A DNA stretch of 5,246 nucleotides from Candidatus Enterousia avistercoris. GTDB lineage: Bacteria > Pseudomonadota > Alphaproteobacteria > Rs-D84. The stretch spans positions 1 through 5,246 of the forward strand of contig JADINC010000045.1 of assembly GCA_017694255.1 (NCBI GenBank). Direction: 5' to 3'. Under the pieces are notes generated by a model. It was not told the DNA's origin, did no database searches, and saw only the letters and a list, made by a program, of their open reading frames with translations. A program made the position numbers and the translations under genes. Shown here one piece after another: positions 1 to 5,246 of the stretch (position 1 is its first letter; each line of letters begins with the position of its first letter).

Positions 1-946
1 GACAACAACCAGCGTGTTTAACAAAGAGTCTGGGGCAAAAACTGTTGCTGATTTGCGCAAAACTAATGAAGAACAGGCGCAGAAAATTGTACAAATGACC
101 GCATATGAAGAAGAGGCAAAACGTTTGCTGGTGTTAGCGCGGAATGAACTGGAAAGCAGCAGTGCAGTGGTTGCCCAGTATCAGGCGCAAATTGCAGAAC
201 TAGAAAGTGGCAGTGCAGATTTACAAAATCAAATTGCGGAGTTAACAACCCAATTGAACCAGGCAACGTTGGATAAACAGCGGGCGTCTGAATTGGAACA
301 AGAACGGCGCACATTGCAAGAACAGATGAACCAGCAACGTGCAGAATTGGCCGCACAGTTGAATAAATTACAGGCGGCGTTAAATGCGGCCGAAGAAGAA
401 GCGCATCAGAAAGATATTCAATATGTTGAAATGTCGAATCGGCTGAACAAGGCATTGGCGGATAAAGTTGCGGAACTGAACGATGTTGCAAAGTATCAAT
501 CGGCATTTTATAAATCTATTAAAGATGTGCTGGGGGATGGCAGCTTTATTCAACCCGAAGGCGACAGATTCATTGTTTCCAGTGATATTTTGTTTGGCAG
601 TGGGTCGTATACTCTATCGCCAGAGGGGAAAAATCAATTGCGCTTGATCGCGAACGTTATTAATGATTTGGAAAATAAAATTCCAACAAATATAGACTGG
701 ATTATTCGTGTCGATGGACATACGGATCGCCAGGCGGTTGTGCCGGGAACACGCGGGTATTCTAATAATATGGAATTGTCGCTGTTGCGGGCAAACGCGG
801 TTGTTGATGAATTGGCGCGCGCTGGCGTTTCGCGGCGGCGTTTGGTCCCCAGTGGGTTTGGTGATTTGCATCCTGTGGCGCTGGGGCGGGATGCGGACAG
901 TTTGCAGCAAAATCGCCGTATAGAATTACAGTTGACGAATCGGTAA
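1..946 (+). CDS. Coiled-coil OmpA/MotB-like peptidoglycan-binding protein, 5' partial
   Basis: The frame is open to the left edge (reading TTTSVFNKES across the first bases). The GTG at 14 has no ribosome binding site before it, so it is probably an internal valine and the true start lies outside the window. Numbering from that GTG, residues 10-160 are a Gln/Glu/Ala-rich coiled coil without Pro. Residues 185-310 are an OmpA C-terminal domain, with DGHTD at 234-238, a helix around LSLLRA (255-260) and the closing NRRIEL at 300-305. The Asp and Arg of these motifs bind diaminopimelate in peptidoglycan in this family. Relatives in alphaproteobacteria have one N-terminal membrane helix before the coiled coil and often lie beside a MotA/TolQ/ExbB-like gene; both would be upstream of this window, which is inference. 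The likely role is an envelope protein anchored in the inner membrane and gripping the cell wall. A terminator follows the stop codon. The OmpA-like domain is certain; the exact function is not. Confidence 0.9.
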   Translation, partial: TTTSVFNKESGAKTVADLRKTNEEQAQKIVQMTAYEEEAKRLLVLARNELESSSAVVAQYQAQIAELESGSADLQNQIAELTTQLNQATLDKQRASELEQERRTLQEQMNQQRAELAAQLNKLQAALNAAEEEAHQKDIQYVEMSNRLNKALADKVAELNDVAKYQSAFYKSIKDVLGDGSFIQPEGDRFIVSSDILFGSGSYTLSPEGKNQLRLIANVINDLENKIPTNIDWIIRVDGHTDRQAVVPGTRGYSNNMELSLLRANAVVDELARAGVSRRRLVPSGFGDLHPVALGRDADSLQQNRRIELQLTNR

Positions 947-952
947 TATGGG

Positions 953-989
953 CCCGCATTTTATATGCGGGTTTGTTTTTATTTTTTTA
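953..989 (+). terminator. Rho-independent terminator after the OmpA-like gene
   Basis: A perfect 7-bp stem pairs CCCGCAT (953-959) with ATGCGGG (965-971) around a five-base loop. A T-rich run interrupted by one G and one A follows (972-989). It begins 6 bases after the stop codon of the OmpA-like gene, as expected for an intrinsic terminator. Its T tract runs into the putative recO promoter. Confidence 0.85.
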
Positions 990-1000
990 TGCGATATAAT
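973..1000 (+). promoter_or_regulatory. Putative recO promoter giving a near-leaderless mRNA
   Basis: A perfect TATAAT lies at 995-1000. A weak -35 match, TTGTTT (973-978), sits 16 bases upstream inside the terminator T tract. Transcription would be expected to start around 1006-1008, only a few bases before the recO ATG at 1010. No Shine-Dalgarno sequence precedes that ATG, which agrees with leaderless or nearly leaderless translation. The -10 box is convincing by eye; the -35 is not, and in such AT-rich sequence a chance match is possible. Confidence 0.5.
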
Positions 1001-1009
1001 TCGCACGAT

Positions 1010-1663
1010 ATGAAATTGGAATCAAACGGCATTTTAATAGATTTGTGCCCAATTGGCGAACGCGATTCGGTTGCGCGTGTTTTTACATCGGAATTTGGGG
1101 TGATGTGCGGGGTTATGCGGGCCGCACAAATTGCGCGAAAAAACAAGCCACTGGTTGGCCAGGTTGGATGTGCCACGTGGAATGCGCGTTTGGATTCGCA
1201 ATTGGGGACGTTCCATTGGGAATCTGAAAAAAATTTGGCAGTGGAATTAATGCGGTCGCAAAAATTATTAGCAATGATGAACAGTGCGTTCGCGCTAATT
1301 ACAGTATTGTTGCCGGAACGTGAACAATATTCGACATTATATTCGGCAACAGTTGATTTGATGCGTAATCTGGGTGGGCGGGGGAATGTGGATGCATATT
1401 TGGAATGGGAAACAGAACTGTTGCGCGATTTAGGTTATGGACTGGATTTGTCGGCGTGTGCCGCGTGTGGTACGCGGGATAATTTGGTGTATGTGTCGCC
1501 ACGGACTGGGCGGGCCGTGTGCGCGAAATGTGGCGCGCCGTATGATGATAAAATGTATCGTTTGCCGTTAAATCTGGATATAACGCGTTTGTTCATTGAA
1601 CGGATTTGCATGGCCCAGGGAACAGATTTGCCAATCGCGCGAAAACGATTGATAAGTGAATAA
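1010..1663 (+). CDS. recO: DNA repair protein RecO
   Basis: RecO is the mediator of the RecFOR pathway: it helps load RecA onto SSB-coated single-stranded DNA at gaps and anneals complementary strands. The 217-residue product starts with the family's N-terminal OB-fold (about 1-78, with GILIDLCPIGERDSVARVF near the start and LGTF at 65-68). A helical region follows, including LPERE at 101-105. A four-cysteine zinc-ribbon-like element is at 150-174 (Cys150, Cys153, Cys171, Cys174), wrapped around VSPRTGRAV. I chose the ATG at 1010 because MKLESNGILI aligns with the usual RecO N-terminus. The in-frame ATGs at 965 and 989 lie within the terminator hairpin and the T-tract/promoter region and would add non-conserved residues. 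No Shine-Dalgarno site is visible. At 217 residues it is somewhat shorter than the roughly 240 common in the family, mostly at the C-terminus, but nothing looks broken. No clear terminator follows. Confidence 0.92.
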   Translation: MKLESNGILIDLCPIGERDSVARVFTSEFGVMCGVMRAAQIARKNKPLVGQVGCATWNARLDSQLGTFHWESEKNLAVELMRSQKLLAMMNSAFALITVLLPEREQYSTLYSATVDLMRNLGGRGNVDAYLEWETELLRDLGYGLDLSACAACGTRDNLVYVSPRTGRAVCAKCGAPYDDKMYRLPLNLDITRLFIERICMAQGTDLPIARKRLISE

Positions 1664-1692
1664 ATTTGTATATGAAATATGATTTATTTTCC

Positions 1693-1721
1693 TTGCGTAA
1701 ATAAAAAAATTTGTTTATTCT
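1693..1721 (+). promoter_or_regulatory. Candidate promoter for the DsbA-like gene
   Basis: TTGCGT (1693-1698) and TATTCT (1716-1721) are 17 bases apart, a plausible but imperfect sigma-70-type pair matching the consensus at 3 and 4 of 6 positions. It would give a leader of about 20-25 bases containing the ribosome binding site. The 88-base gap after recO, a strong ribosome binding site and a separate terminator all suggest that this gene has its own transcript. The exact boxes are uncertain. Confidence 0.35.
1700..1719 (+). repeat. 20-bp AT-rich palindrome upstream of the DsbA-like gene
   Basis: AATAAAAAAA (1700-1709) and TTTGTTTATT (1710-1719) are inverted half-sites that pair at 9 of 10 positions, centred between 1709 and 1710. 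The palindrome fills the spacer and start of the -10 box of the candidate promoter, where a repressor or DNA-bending protein could act. It is made almost entirely of A and T, so part of the symmetry may be chance. I do not recognise a regulator for it. Confidence 0.4.
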
Positions 1722-1739
1722 GGGCATGTTCAACAGACA

Positions 1740-1745
1740 AAGGAG
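1740..1745 (+). promoter_or_regulatory. Strong ribosome binding site of the DsbA-like gene
   Basis: AAGGAG lies 6 bases before the ATG at 1752, a near-consensus Shine-Dalgarno site with good spacing. It fixes the start codon and contrasts with recO and rnhB, which have no such site. Confidence 0.85.
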
Positions 1746-1751
1746 AAAACT

Positions 1752-2579
1752 ATGACTTGGACAATCTTGGTTCTGGTTGTTGGTATCCTGTTGTTCTTGT
1801 TTGGTGGCATGCTGTTGCCAAAGAATAATGACAAGAAATCCGCAGCTGGGAATATTGTTTTGGGTAAATGCATCAATTTGATTGCAATTATCTTGATTAT
1901 GGGCAGTGTTTGCCGCCTGTACACGCCATTTTATCTGACAAAGATTAATCCGATTATCGTTCAGGAAATGGTCAATGGTATGCAGGAACAGCAACAGGCC
2001 GAAAAAAATAAACAAATCCGCAAAGCCGTTCGTTCCGAAGGCGACAAGATGATGCGTGATGCGCCAATCTTGGGTAATCGTGATGCGAAAAAGACAATTT
2101 ATGTCTGGACCGATTTCTCTTGCCCATATTGCCGCCGCGTACATGGTGAACTGGAACGCGTATTGGCTGATCGTGATGATACACGTGTTGTTATTAAAAA
2201 CTTCTCTATCCATGGACCTTTGTCTGATGGACCAGCACGCGCAGTTATCGCCGCGAATTTGCAAGATCCAGAAAAAGCCGCGAAGTTAACAAATATGTTA
2301 ATGACACGCGAATTCTATACCCAGGACGATTTGAAAGACCAGTCTAAGTTGGCCGATAAAGTCGAAGCCAATGTTATGAAAATGGCAAAAGAAGTTGGTC
2401 TGGATACAGAAAAACTGAAAGAAGATATGAATGGAGAAGTCGTTGCACGTGAATTAAGAAATGTGCGTGATTTGGCACAGCGCTTTGAAATCAATGGAAC
2501 ACCATTCTTGATTGTTGGTGAACAGGCGTTCCCAGGCGCGGTTCCAGCCGATCAAATCGAAGCCGCATTGGATGAATAA
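1752..2579 (+). CDS. Membrane-anchored DsbA-family thiol-disulfide oxidoreductase
   Basis: The 275-residue product has two hydrophobic segments at about 3-22 and 36-54, joined by a short lysine-bearing loop (residues 23-33). A charged, Gln-rich linker (70-105) and a thioredoxin-fold DsbA-like domain (106-275) follow. The active site is CPYC at 124-127 within DFSCPYCRRVH. The cis-proline expected opposite it is Pro251 in NGTPF, and an alpha-helical insertion (about 160-240) lies between them. By the positive-inside rule the loop is cytoplasmic, so both termini and the catalytic domain would face the periplasm, where it would form or rearrange disulfides in envelope proteins. It resembles the DsbA/Com1-like proteins of alphaproteobacteria. 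Most relatives known to me have one signal or anchor segment, so the double hairpin anchor is notable. No DsbB or DsbD partner gene is present here. Codon use leans to CGT, TTC and ATC, suggesting strong expression. Whether it acts as oxidase or isomerase cannot be told from sequence. Confidence 0.85.
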   Translation: MTWTILVLVVGILLFLFGGMLLPKNNDKKSAAGNIVLGKCINLIAIILIMGSVCRLYTPFYLTKINPIIVQEMVNGMQEQQQAEKNKQIRKAVRSEGDKMMRDAPILGNRDAKKTIYVWTDFSCPYCRRVHGELERVLADRDDTRVVIKNFSIHGPLSDGPARAVIAANLQDPEKAAKLTNMLMTREFYTQDDLKDQSKLADKVEANVMKMAKEVGLDTEKLKEDMNGEVVARELRNVRDLAQRFEINGTPFLIVGEQAFPGAVPADQIEAALDE

Positions 2580-2597
2580 TAATTTATTCAATGTGAT

Positions 2598-2629
2598 AAA
2601 AATCCCGCGCATTTGCGCGGGATTTTTTT
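2598..2629 (+). terminator. Rho-independent terminator of the DsbA-like gene
   Basis: TCCCGCGC (2603-2610) pairs perfectly with GCGCGGGA (2615-2622) around an ATTT loop. The stem is extended by A-T pairs to about 13 bp and ends in a run of seven T (2623-2629). It begins 18 bases after the stop codon. The A tract on its 5' side means it could also work weakly on the opposite strand. Confidence 0.9.
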
Positions 2630-2632
2630 ACC

Positions 2633-2660
2633 AAAAAAATAAATCCCCAAATGGGGATTT
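2633..2660 (-). terminator. Rho-independent terminator of pgk
   Basis: On the - strand, AAATCCCC and GGGGATTT (2660-2653 and 2648-2641) form a perfect 8-bp stem with a four-base loop, followed by seven T (2639-2633). The hairpin starts one base after the pgk stop codon. T residues on the + strand (2658-2663) make it potentially bidirectional, as a backup for the terminator of the convergent gene. Confidence 0.85.
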
Positions 2661-2661
2661 T

Positions 2662-3831
2662 TTATTTCGATTCCAGTATCGCGATGCCGGGCAGGGTGCG
2701 GCCTTCGATAAATTCCAGGAATGCGCCACCACCGGTTGATACGTATGTTATATCATCTTTGACCCCGCATGCGGTTAATGCGGCAACGGTATCACCACCA
2801 CCAACGATGCTTTCCAGTTTGCCAGCACGGGTTTGTTCGGCAATTGCGTTGGCAATTGCAAATGAACCGTATGACCAAGTCGGTTGCCATTCGGCCATGC
2901 CGACCGTGCCGTTCCAGATGACTGTGGCCGCCGATTTAATTGCGGCAACATCGCGTTCGGTTGTGGCGATGCCTGCATCAATAATAATATCGTCGTCTTG
3001 GATTTCAGAAAAATCTTTGTTGGTGCGTGTGGCGGTTGGGGTGAATTCTTTGGCAACACCCTTGTCCAGGGGCAATAGTACATTGCAATTGTTTTCTTTG
3101 GCGTATTCCAGAATTCCCAGGGCGGTGTCTTTCTGGTCGGCTTCGTATAATGAATTGCCAACCCGACCACCTGTCGCATAATTAAATGTTGTTCCCAATG
3201 CGCCACCAATTATCAATGTGTCGGACAGTTTTGCCAGTGCACGTAATACACCGATTTTTGTGGAAACTTTGCTGCCGGCGACAATCGATAATAACGGACG
3301 GCGTGGATTTTCCATTACCGCAGATAAATGTTCTATTTCAGATGCTAATAATTTACCCGCGTATGATGGTAATATTTCCGCAACGCCAACCGTGCTGGCA
3401 TGCGCGCGGTGCGATACAGCAAAAGCATCATTTACGAAAATGTCAAATCCGTTTGCCAACTGGGCAGAAAATTCTGGATCATTTTTTTCTTCGCCCGGGT
3501 AAAAGCGCACGTTTTCCAGCAATACAACGTCGCCGTCTTTCATGTTCGCCATGAAATCTTTGTCCAGGCAATCGGGAATCAATGGAATTTTCATGTATTC
3601 TGCGACCGGTGCCAATGTAAAGTCCATGTTGCGCGTGCCCTTTGGCCGACCCAGATGGGCGCAAATCGCAATGCGGGCACCGCCGGCGCGCAGGGCGCTT
3701 ATTGTCGGCATGCTTTGGTCAATACGAAACGAATCGGTTATTGCCCCGTCAACGATTTGTACATTGAAATCGTCGCGCAATAATACATATTTGCCGCGGA
3801 CGTCCAGATTATCAATTGTGCGTAGTTTCAT
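2662..3831 (-). CDS. pgk: Phosphoglycerate kinase
   Basis: PGK transfers phosphate from 1,3-bisphosphoglycerate to ADP, giving 3-phosphoglycerate and ATP in glycolysis (the reverse in gluconeogenesis), in the cytosol. At 389 residues it is full length. The N-terminal substrate domain has RDDFNV (19-24), Arg36, HLGRP (59-63), ENVRF (106-110) and HRAHAS (141-146). The nucleotide domain has AGSKVSTK (185-192, with the catalytic-region lysines), GGGDTVAA (344-351) and STGGGAFLEF (365-374). Two motifs differ from the usual form. RVDxNVP has become RDDFNVQ. The nucleotide-loop GPxGxFE has become GTVGMAE (308-314), keeping Asn307, both Gly and Glu314 but losing Pro and Phe. The ATG at 3831 has a good ribosome binding site and overlaps the 3' end of rnhB by 20 bases in another frame. 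The gene is not next to gap or fba, its common partners. It ends with its own terminator. Confidence 0.95.
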   Translation of the reverse strand: MKLRTIDNLDVRGKYVLLRDDFNVQIVDGAITDSFRIDQSMPTISALRAGGARIAICAHLGRPKGTRNMDFTLAPVAEYMKIPLIPDCLDKDFMANMKDGDVVLLENVRFYPGEEKNDPEFSAQLANGFDIFVNDAFAVSHRAHASTVGVAEILPSYAGKLLASEIEHLSAVMENPRRPLLSIVAGSKVSTKIGVLRALAKLSDTLIIGGALGTTFNYATGGRVGNSLYEADQKDTALGILEYAKENNCNVLLPLDKGVAKEFTPTATRTNKDFSEIQDDDIIIDAGIATTERDVAAIKSAATVIWNGTVGMAEWQPTWSYGSFAIANAIAEQTRAGKLESIVGGGDTVAALTACGVKDDITYVSTGGGAFLEFIEGRTLPGIAILESK

Positions 3832-4447
3832 TTTTATTTATCCTTTCCTTTACGGGTTTATATGTTTTTCGATAATGTTCGTTTATACCATATTTATCAA
3901 TCGCGTGCAAATGTTCAGCGGTTGGGTATCCAGAATTTTTGTCCCATCCGTACATTGGATATTGTTGCGCCAATTCGTGCATGATTTTATCACGCGTTTC
4001 TTTGGCGATAATAGATGCCGCAGCAATTGATAATGATTTTGCATCCCCATGAATAACGGGGGCACCGGTTAAAAGTGGCGGCATTTTGTTCCCGTCTATT
4101 AAGCAAAACTGGGGCGTGCAACTGATTTTTTGTACCGCACGTGTCATTGCAGTTAATGATGCGCATAAAATATTTAATTCGTCTATTTCGGATGCACTGC
4201 ATTGTGCCACCGACCAAATTGTATTTTTGATTATCCATTCATATGCAATTGCGCGCATATGGGCGGTCATTTGTTTTGAATCACGGATTACGACCGGGAT
4301 TTCAATATTGCGGTTTGGAAATATAACCGCCGCCGCAACCACCGGACCACACAGGGGGCCACGGCCCGCTTCGTCCACGCCGGCAACCAATTCAAATCCA
4401 GTTTCGTTTTCGATATCAAATGTTGGGTTCGTTTTCATAGCCAACAT
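3812..4447 (-). CDS. rnhB: Ribonuclease HII
   Basis: RNase HII cuts RNA in RNA/DNA hybrids and starts removal of single ribonucleotides from DNA. The 211-residue product shows the family signature GVDEAGRGPLCGPVVAAAV from residue 23 and the four acidic metal-binding residues Asp25, Glu26, Asp118 (LIDGN) and Asp135 (GDAKS). The helix SIAAASIIAKETRD (140-153) and the C-terminal YGWDKNSGYPTAEH block are also present. The enzyme looks complete and active. The ATG at 4447 is used here; the ATG at 4438, three codons later, is equally possible because neither has a Shine-Dalgarno site and both precede the conserved core. It lies 39 bases after slt, so co-transcription is likely. Its last six codons and stop overlap the pgk start by 20 bases, beyond the conserved HYRKTYKPVKE ending. 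Confidence 0.95.
   Translation of the reverse strand: MLAMKTNPTFDIENETGFELVAGVDEAGRGPLCGPVVAAAVIFPNRNIEIPVVIRDSKQMTAHMRAIAYEWIIKNTIWSVAQCSASEIDELNILCASLTAMTRAVQKISCTPQFCLIDGNKMPPLLTGAPVIHGDAKSLSIAAASIIAKETRDKIMHELAQQYPMYGWDKNSGYPTAEHLHAIDKYGINEHYRKTYKPVKERINKNETTHN
3841..3851 (-). promoter_or_regulatory. Ribosome binding site of pgk
   Basis: On the - strand, two overlapping copies of AAAGGA occupy 3851-3841. The nearer ends 9 bases before the pgk ATG at 3831. It lies inside the rnhB coding region and supports the pgk start that overlaps rnhB. Confidence 0.7.
3882..3910 (-). promoter_or_regulatory. Candidate internal promoter for pgk within rnhB
   Basis: On the - strand, TTGCAC (3910-3905) and TATAAA (3887-3882) are exactly 17 bases apart. 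Start of transcription near 3875 would leave a leader of about 44 bases containing the pgk ribosome binding site. The -10 matches the consensus at 5 of 6 positions; the -35 shares only TTG. A glycolytic gene at the end of a transglycosylase/RNase HII run would plausibly need its own promoter, but this is inference. Confidence 0.3.
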
Positions 4448-4486
4448 ACGATATCATTATTGCGGCGATAATAGAATATAAATTTT

Positions 4487-5246
4487 CTAAATCGACATGC
4501 GGTCAGCGATTTGCTGTTGAACGTATTCATCTTCGCTGTTGTATAATGGCCATTGTGATTCTGCCAGTTCGCGCATGGTTGTTAATGGCTGGTCCAGACG
4601 GGCACGATACAGCCACATGTTTGACATAACGCGCTTTATATAACTGCGGGTTTCGTATGTTGGAAAACTTTCTATATATAACAATGGGTCGTATGTTTGG
4701 AACATTTTTTCAAATTCGACCATTGTGCCCATTCCCGCATTATATGCCGCCAGCATTTTAATTATGTTATTGTTTATATTGGGGTGCGCCAATAAATCTA
4801 CGATATATTGTTGGCCCAGGAACATATTGTGTTCGGGATTTGTCATGTCAATATCAGACATGTTAACCTTGTTTTCGCGCGCAACGCGTTTTGCAGTGCC
4901 AGGCATAATTTGCATCAATCCGTTTGCCCCGGCGCCAGATTTTGCGTTTGTGCGAAATCCGCTTTCTTGTTTTGTAATTGCCAATAATAACGCGCGGTCA
5001 ATTGACCAGCCCCCCATTGGTTCCCAATCAGGCAGCGGATATTGTGCCGAATAGATAATGTCGTCATCAATTTCCAGAATCCCGCGGTCTTGGATAAGGC
5101 TGGATGCCTGGATTGATACGCGGGGCAGTCCATATGCCGTTGCCACAGAATTTATTGCGTGCAGGGTTCGGTCAGAAACCTTGGCGGTAATCATGTATTT
5201 AAGGTATAGTTCAGCGCGTTCTTTTTGACCCACCTGGAGCAGGGCC
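4487..5246 (-). CDS. slt: Soluble lytic murein transglycosylase, C-terminal part
   Basis: This is the catalytic end of an Slt-type enzyme, which cleaves the MurNAc-GlcNAc bond of peptidoglycan in the periplasm, leaving 1,6-anhydro ends. The frame stays open to the right edge (reading ALLQVGQKER), and the GTG at 5233 has no ribosome binding site, so the start and the signal peptide lie outside the window. Counting from that GTG, the region up to about residue 70 is the end of the helical superhelix and linker. The goose-lysozyme-like SLT domain covers about 75-215. Its catalytic Glu90 lies in ITKQESGFR; GLMQIMPGTA (105-114) and AAYNAG (162-167) are the other signature blocks, and ETRSYIKRV (194-202) is typical of the family's end. 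About 30 further residues extend to a TAG stop. It is the first visible gene of a leftward run with rnhB and pgk. The gene symbol is by family; the full domain layout cannot be seen. Confidence 0.92.
   Translation of the reverse strand, partial: ALLQVGQKERAELYLKYMITAKVSDRTLHAINSVATAYGLPRVSIQASSLIQDRGILEIDDDIIYSAQYPLPDWEPMGGWSIDRALLLAITKQESGFRTNAKSGAGANGLMQIMPGTAKRVARENKVNMSDIDMTNPEHNMFLGQQYIVDLLAHPNINNNIIKMLAAYNAGMGTMVEFEKMFQTYDPLLYIESFPTYETRSYIKRVMSNMWLYRARLDQPLTTMRELAESQWPLYNSEDEYVQQQIADRMSI

Noticed and set aside
1..946. Possible Zorya-type defence component because of the MotB/OmpA-like architecture.
   Set aside because: The sequence fits a housekeeping envelope family better, downstream genes are core functions, and no defence nuclease or helicase is in view.
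965..1009. Longer recO start at 965 (or 989), adding 15 or 7 residues.
   Set aside because: The added residues are hydrophobic and not conserved, and they would be encoded by the terminator stem and T tract. No ribosome binding site precedes either start, and the ATG at 1010 fits the family N-terminus.
1593..2264. Open frame of 223 codons on the - strand across the end of recO and the start of the DsbA-like gene.
   Set aside because: It is antisense to two well-supported genes, crosses their promoter region, and has a Cys/His/Asn-rich composition without recognisable motifs.
2651..3181. Open frame of 176 codons on the + strand within pgk.
   Set aside because: It is antisense to a clear PGK, starts inside the terminator loop, and shows no family resemblance.
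3542..4030. Open frame of 162 codons on the + strand across the pgk/rnhB junction.
   Set aside because: It is antisense to two conserved enzymes and is best explained as a by-product of their codon use.
4456..4472. Inverted repeat in the slt-rnhB gap (ATTAT and ATAAT), considered as an attenuator or terminator.
   Set aside because: Only about five A-T pairs form a usable stem and no T tract follows in the - direction; it is too weak to call.
1..5246. CRISPR arrays, insertion sequences, tRNA or rRNA genes, and long direct repeats.
   Set aside because: None was seen on reading either strand; coding density is high and all gaps are short.

Overview
The window reads as ordinary chromosome from a bacterium, most likely an alphaproteobacterium of moderate, slightly AT-rich base composition that favours TTG for leucine. 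The lineage call rests on family resemblance only. The first gene matches the alphaproteobacterial coiled-coil/OmpA-like peptidoglycan-binding family, RecO carries the VSPRTGRAV block I associate with that class, and the transglycosylase is the long Slt type. I could not run a search, so the lineage below class is left open; a host-associated or gut lineage would fit but is a guess.

Layout: three genes point right and three point left, meeting at about 2600-2660. On the + strand are a 5'-truncated coiled-coil/OmpA-like envelope protein (1-946), recO for recombinational repair (1010-1663), and a membrane-anchored DsbA-like thiol-disulfide oxidoreductase (1752-2579). A rho-independent terminator at 953-989 closes the first gene. 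A TATAAT box only 9 bases before the recO ATG suggests recO is made from its own, nearly leaderless transcript. The oxidoreductase has a strong ribosome binding site, its own terminator, and an AT-rich palindrome upstream.

On the - strand, read from right to left, are the catalytic end of a soluble lytic murein transglycosylase (5246-4487, 5' end outside the window), rnhB for ribonuclease HII (4447-3812) and pgk for phosphoglycerate kinase (3831-2662). They are closely packed: 39 bases separate slt from rnhB, and rnhB overlaps pgk by 20 bases. pgk has a good ribosome binding site inside rnhB, possibly an internal promoter, and a terminator starting right after its stop codon. The convergent dsbA-like and pgk genes are thus separated by two back-to-back hairpins.

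The genes serve different jobs: envelope and peptidoglycan (the OmpA-like protein, Slt, and disulfide chemistry in the periplasm), genome maintenance (RecO, RNase HII) and central carbon metabolism (PGK). I see no mobile element, CRISPR array, RNA gene, toxin-antitoxin pair or defence cluster, and no convincing sign of an undescribed system. The more interesting points are local: the nested terminator/promoter before recO, the split between genes with and without Shine-Dalgarno sites, a palindrome before the oxidoreductase, and altered residues in a normally invariant PGK loop. No stretch of more than 300 bases lacks a gene.
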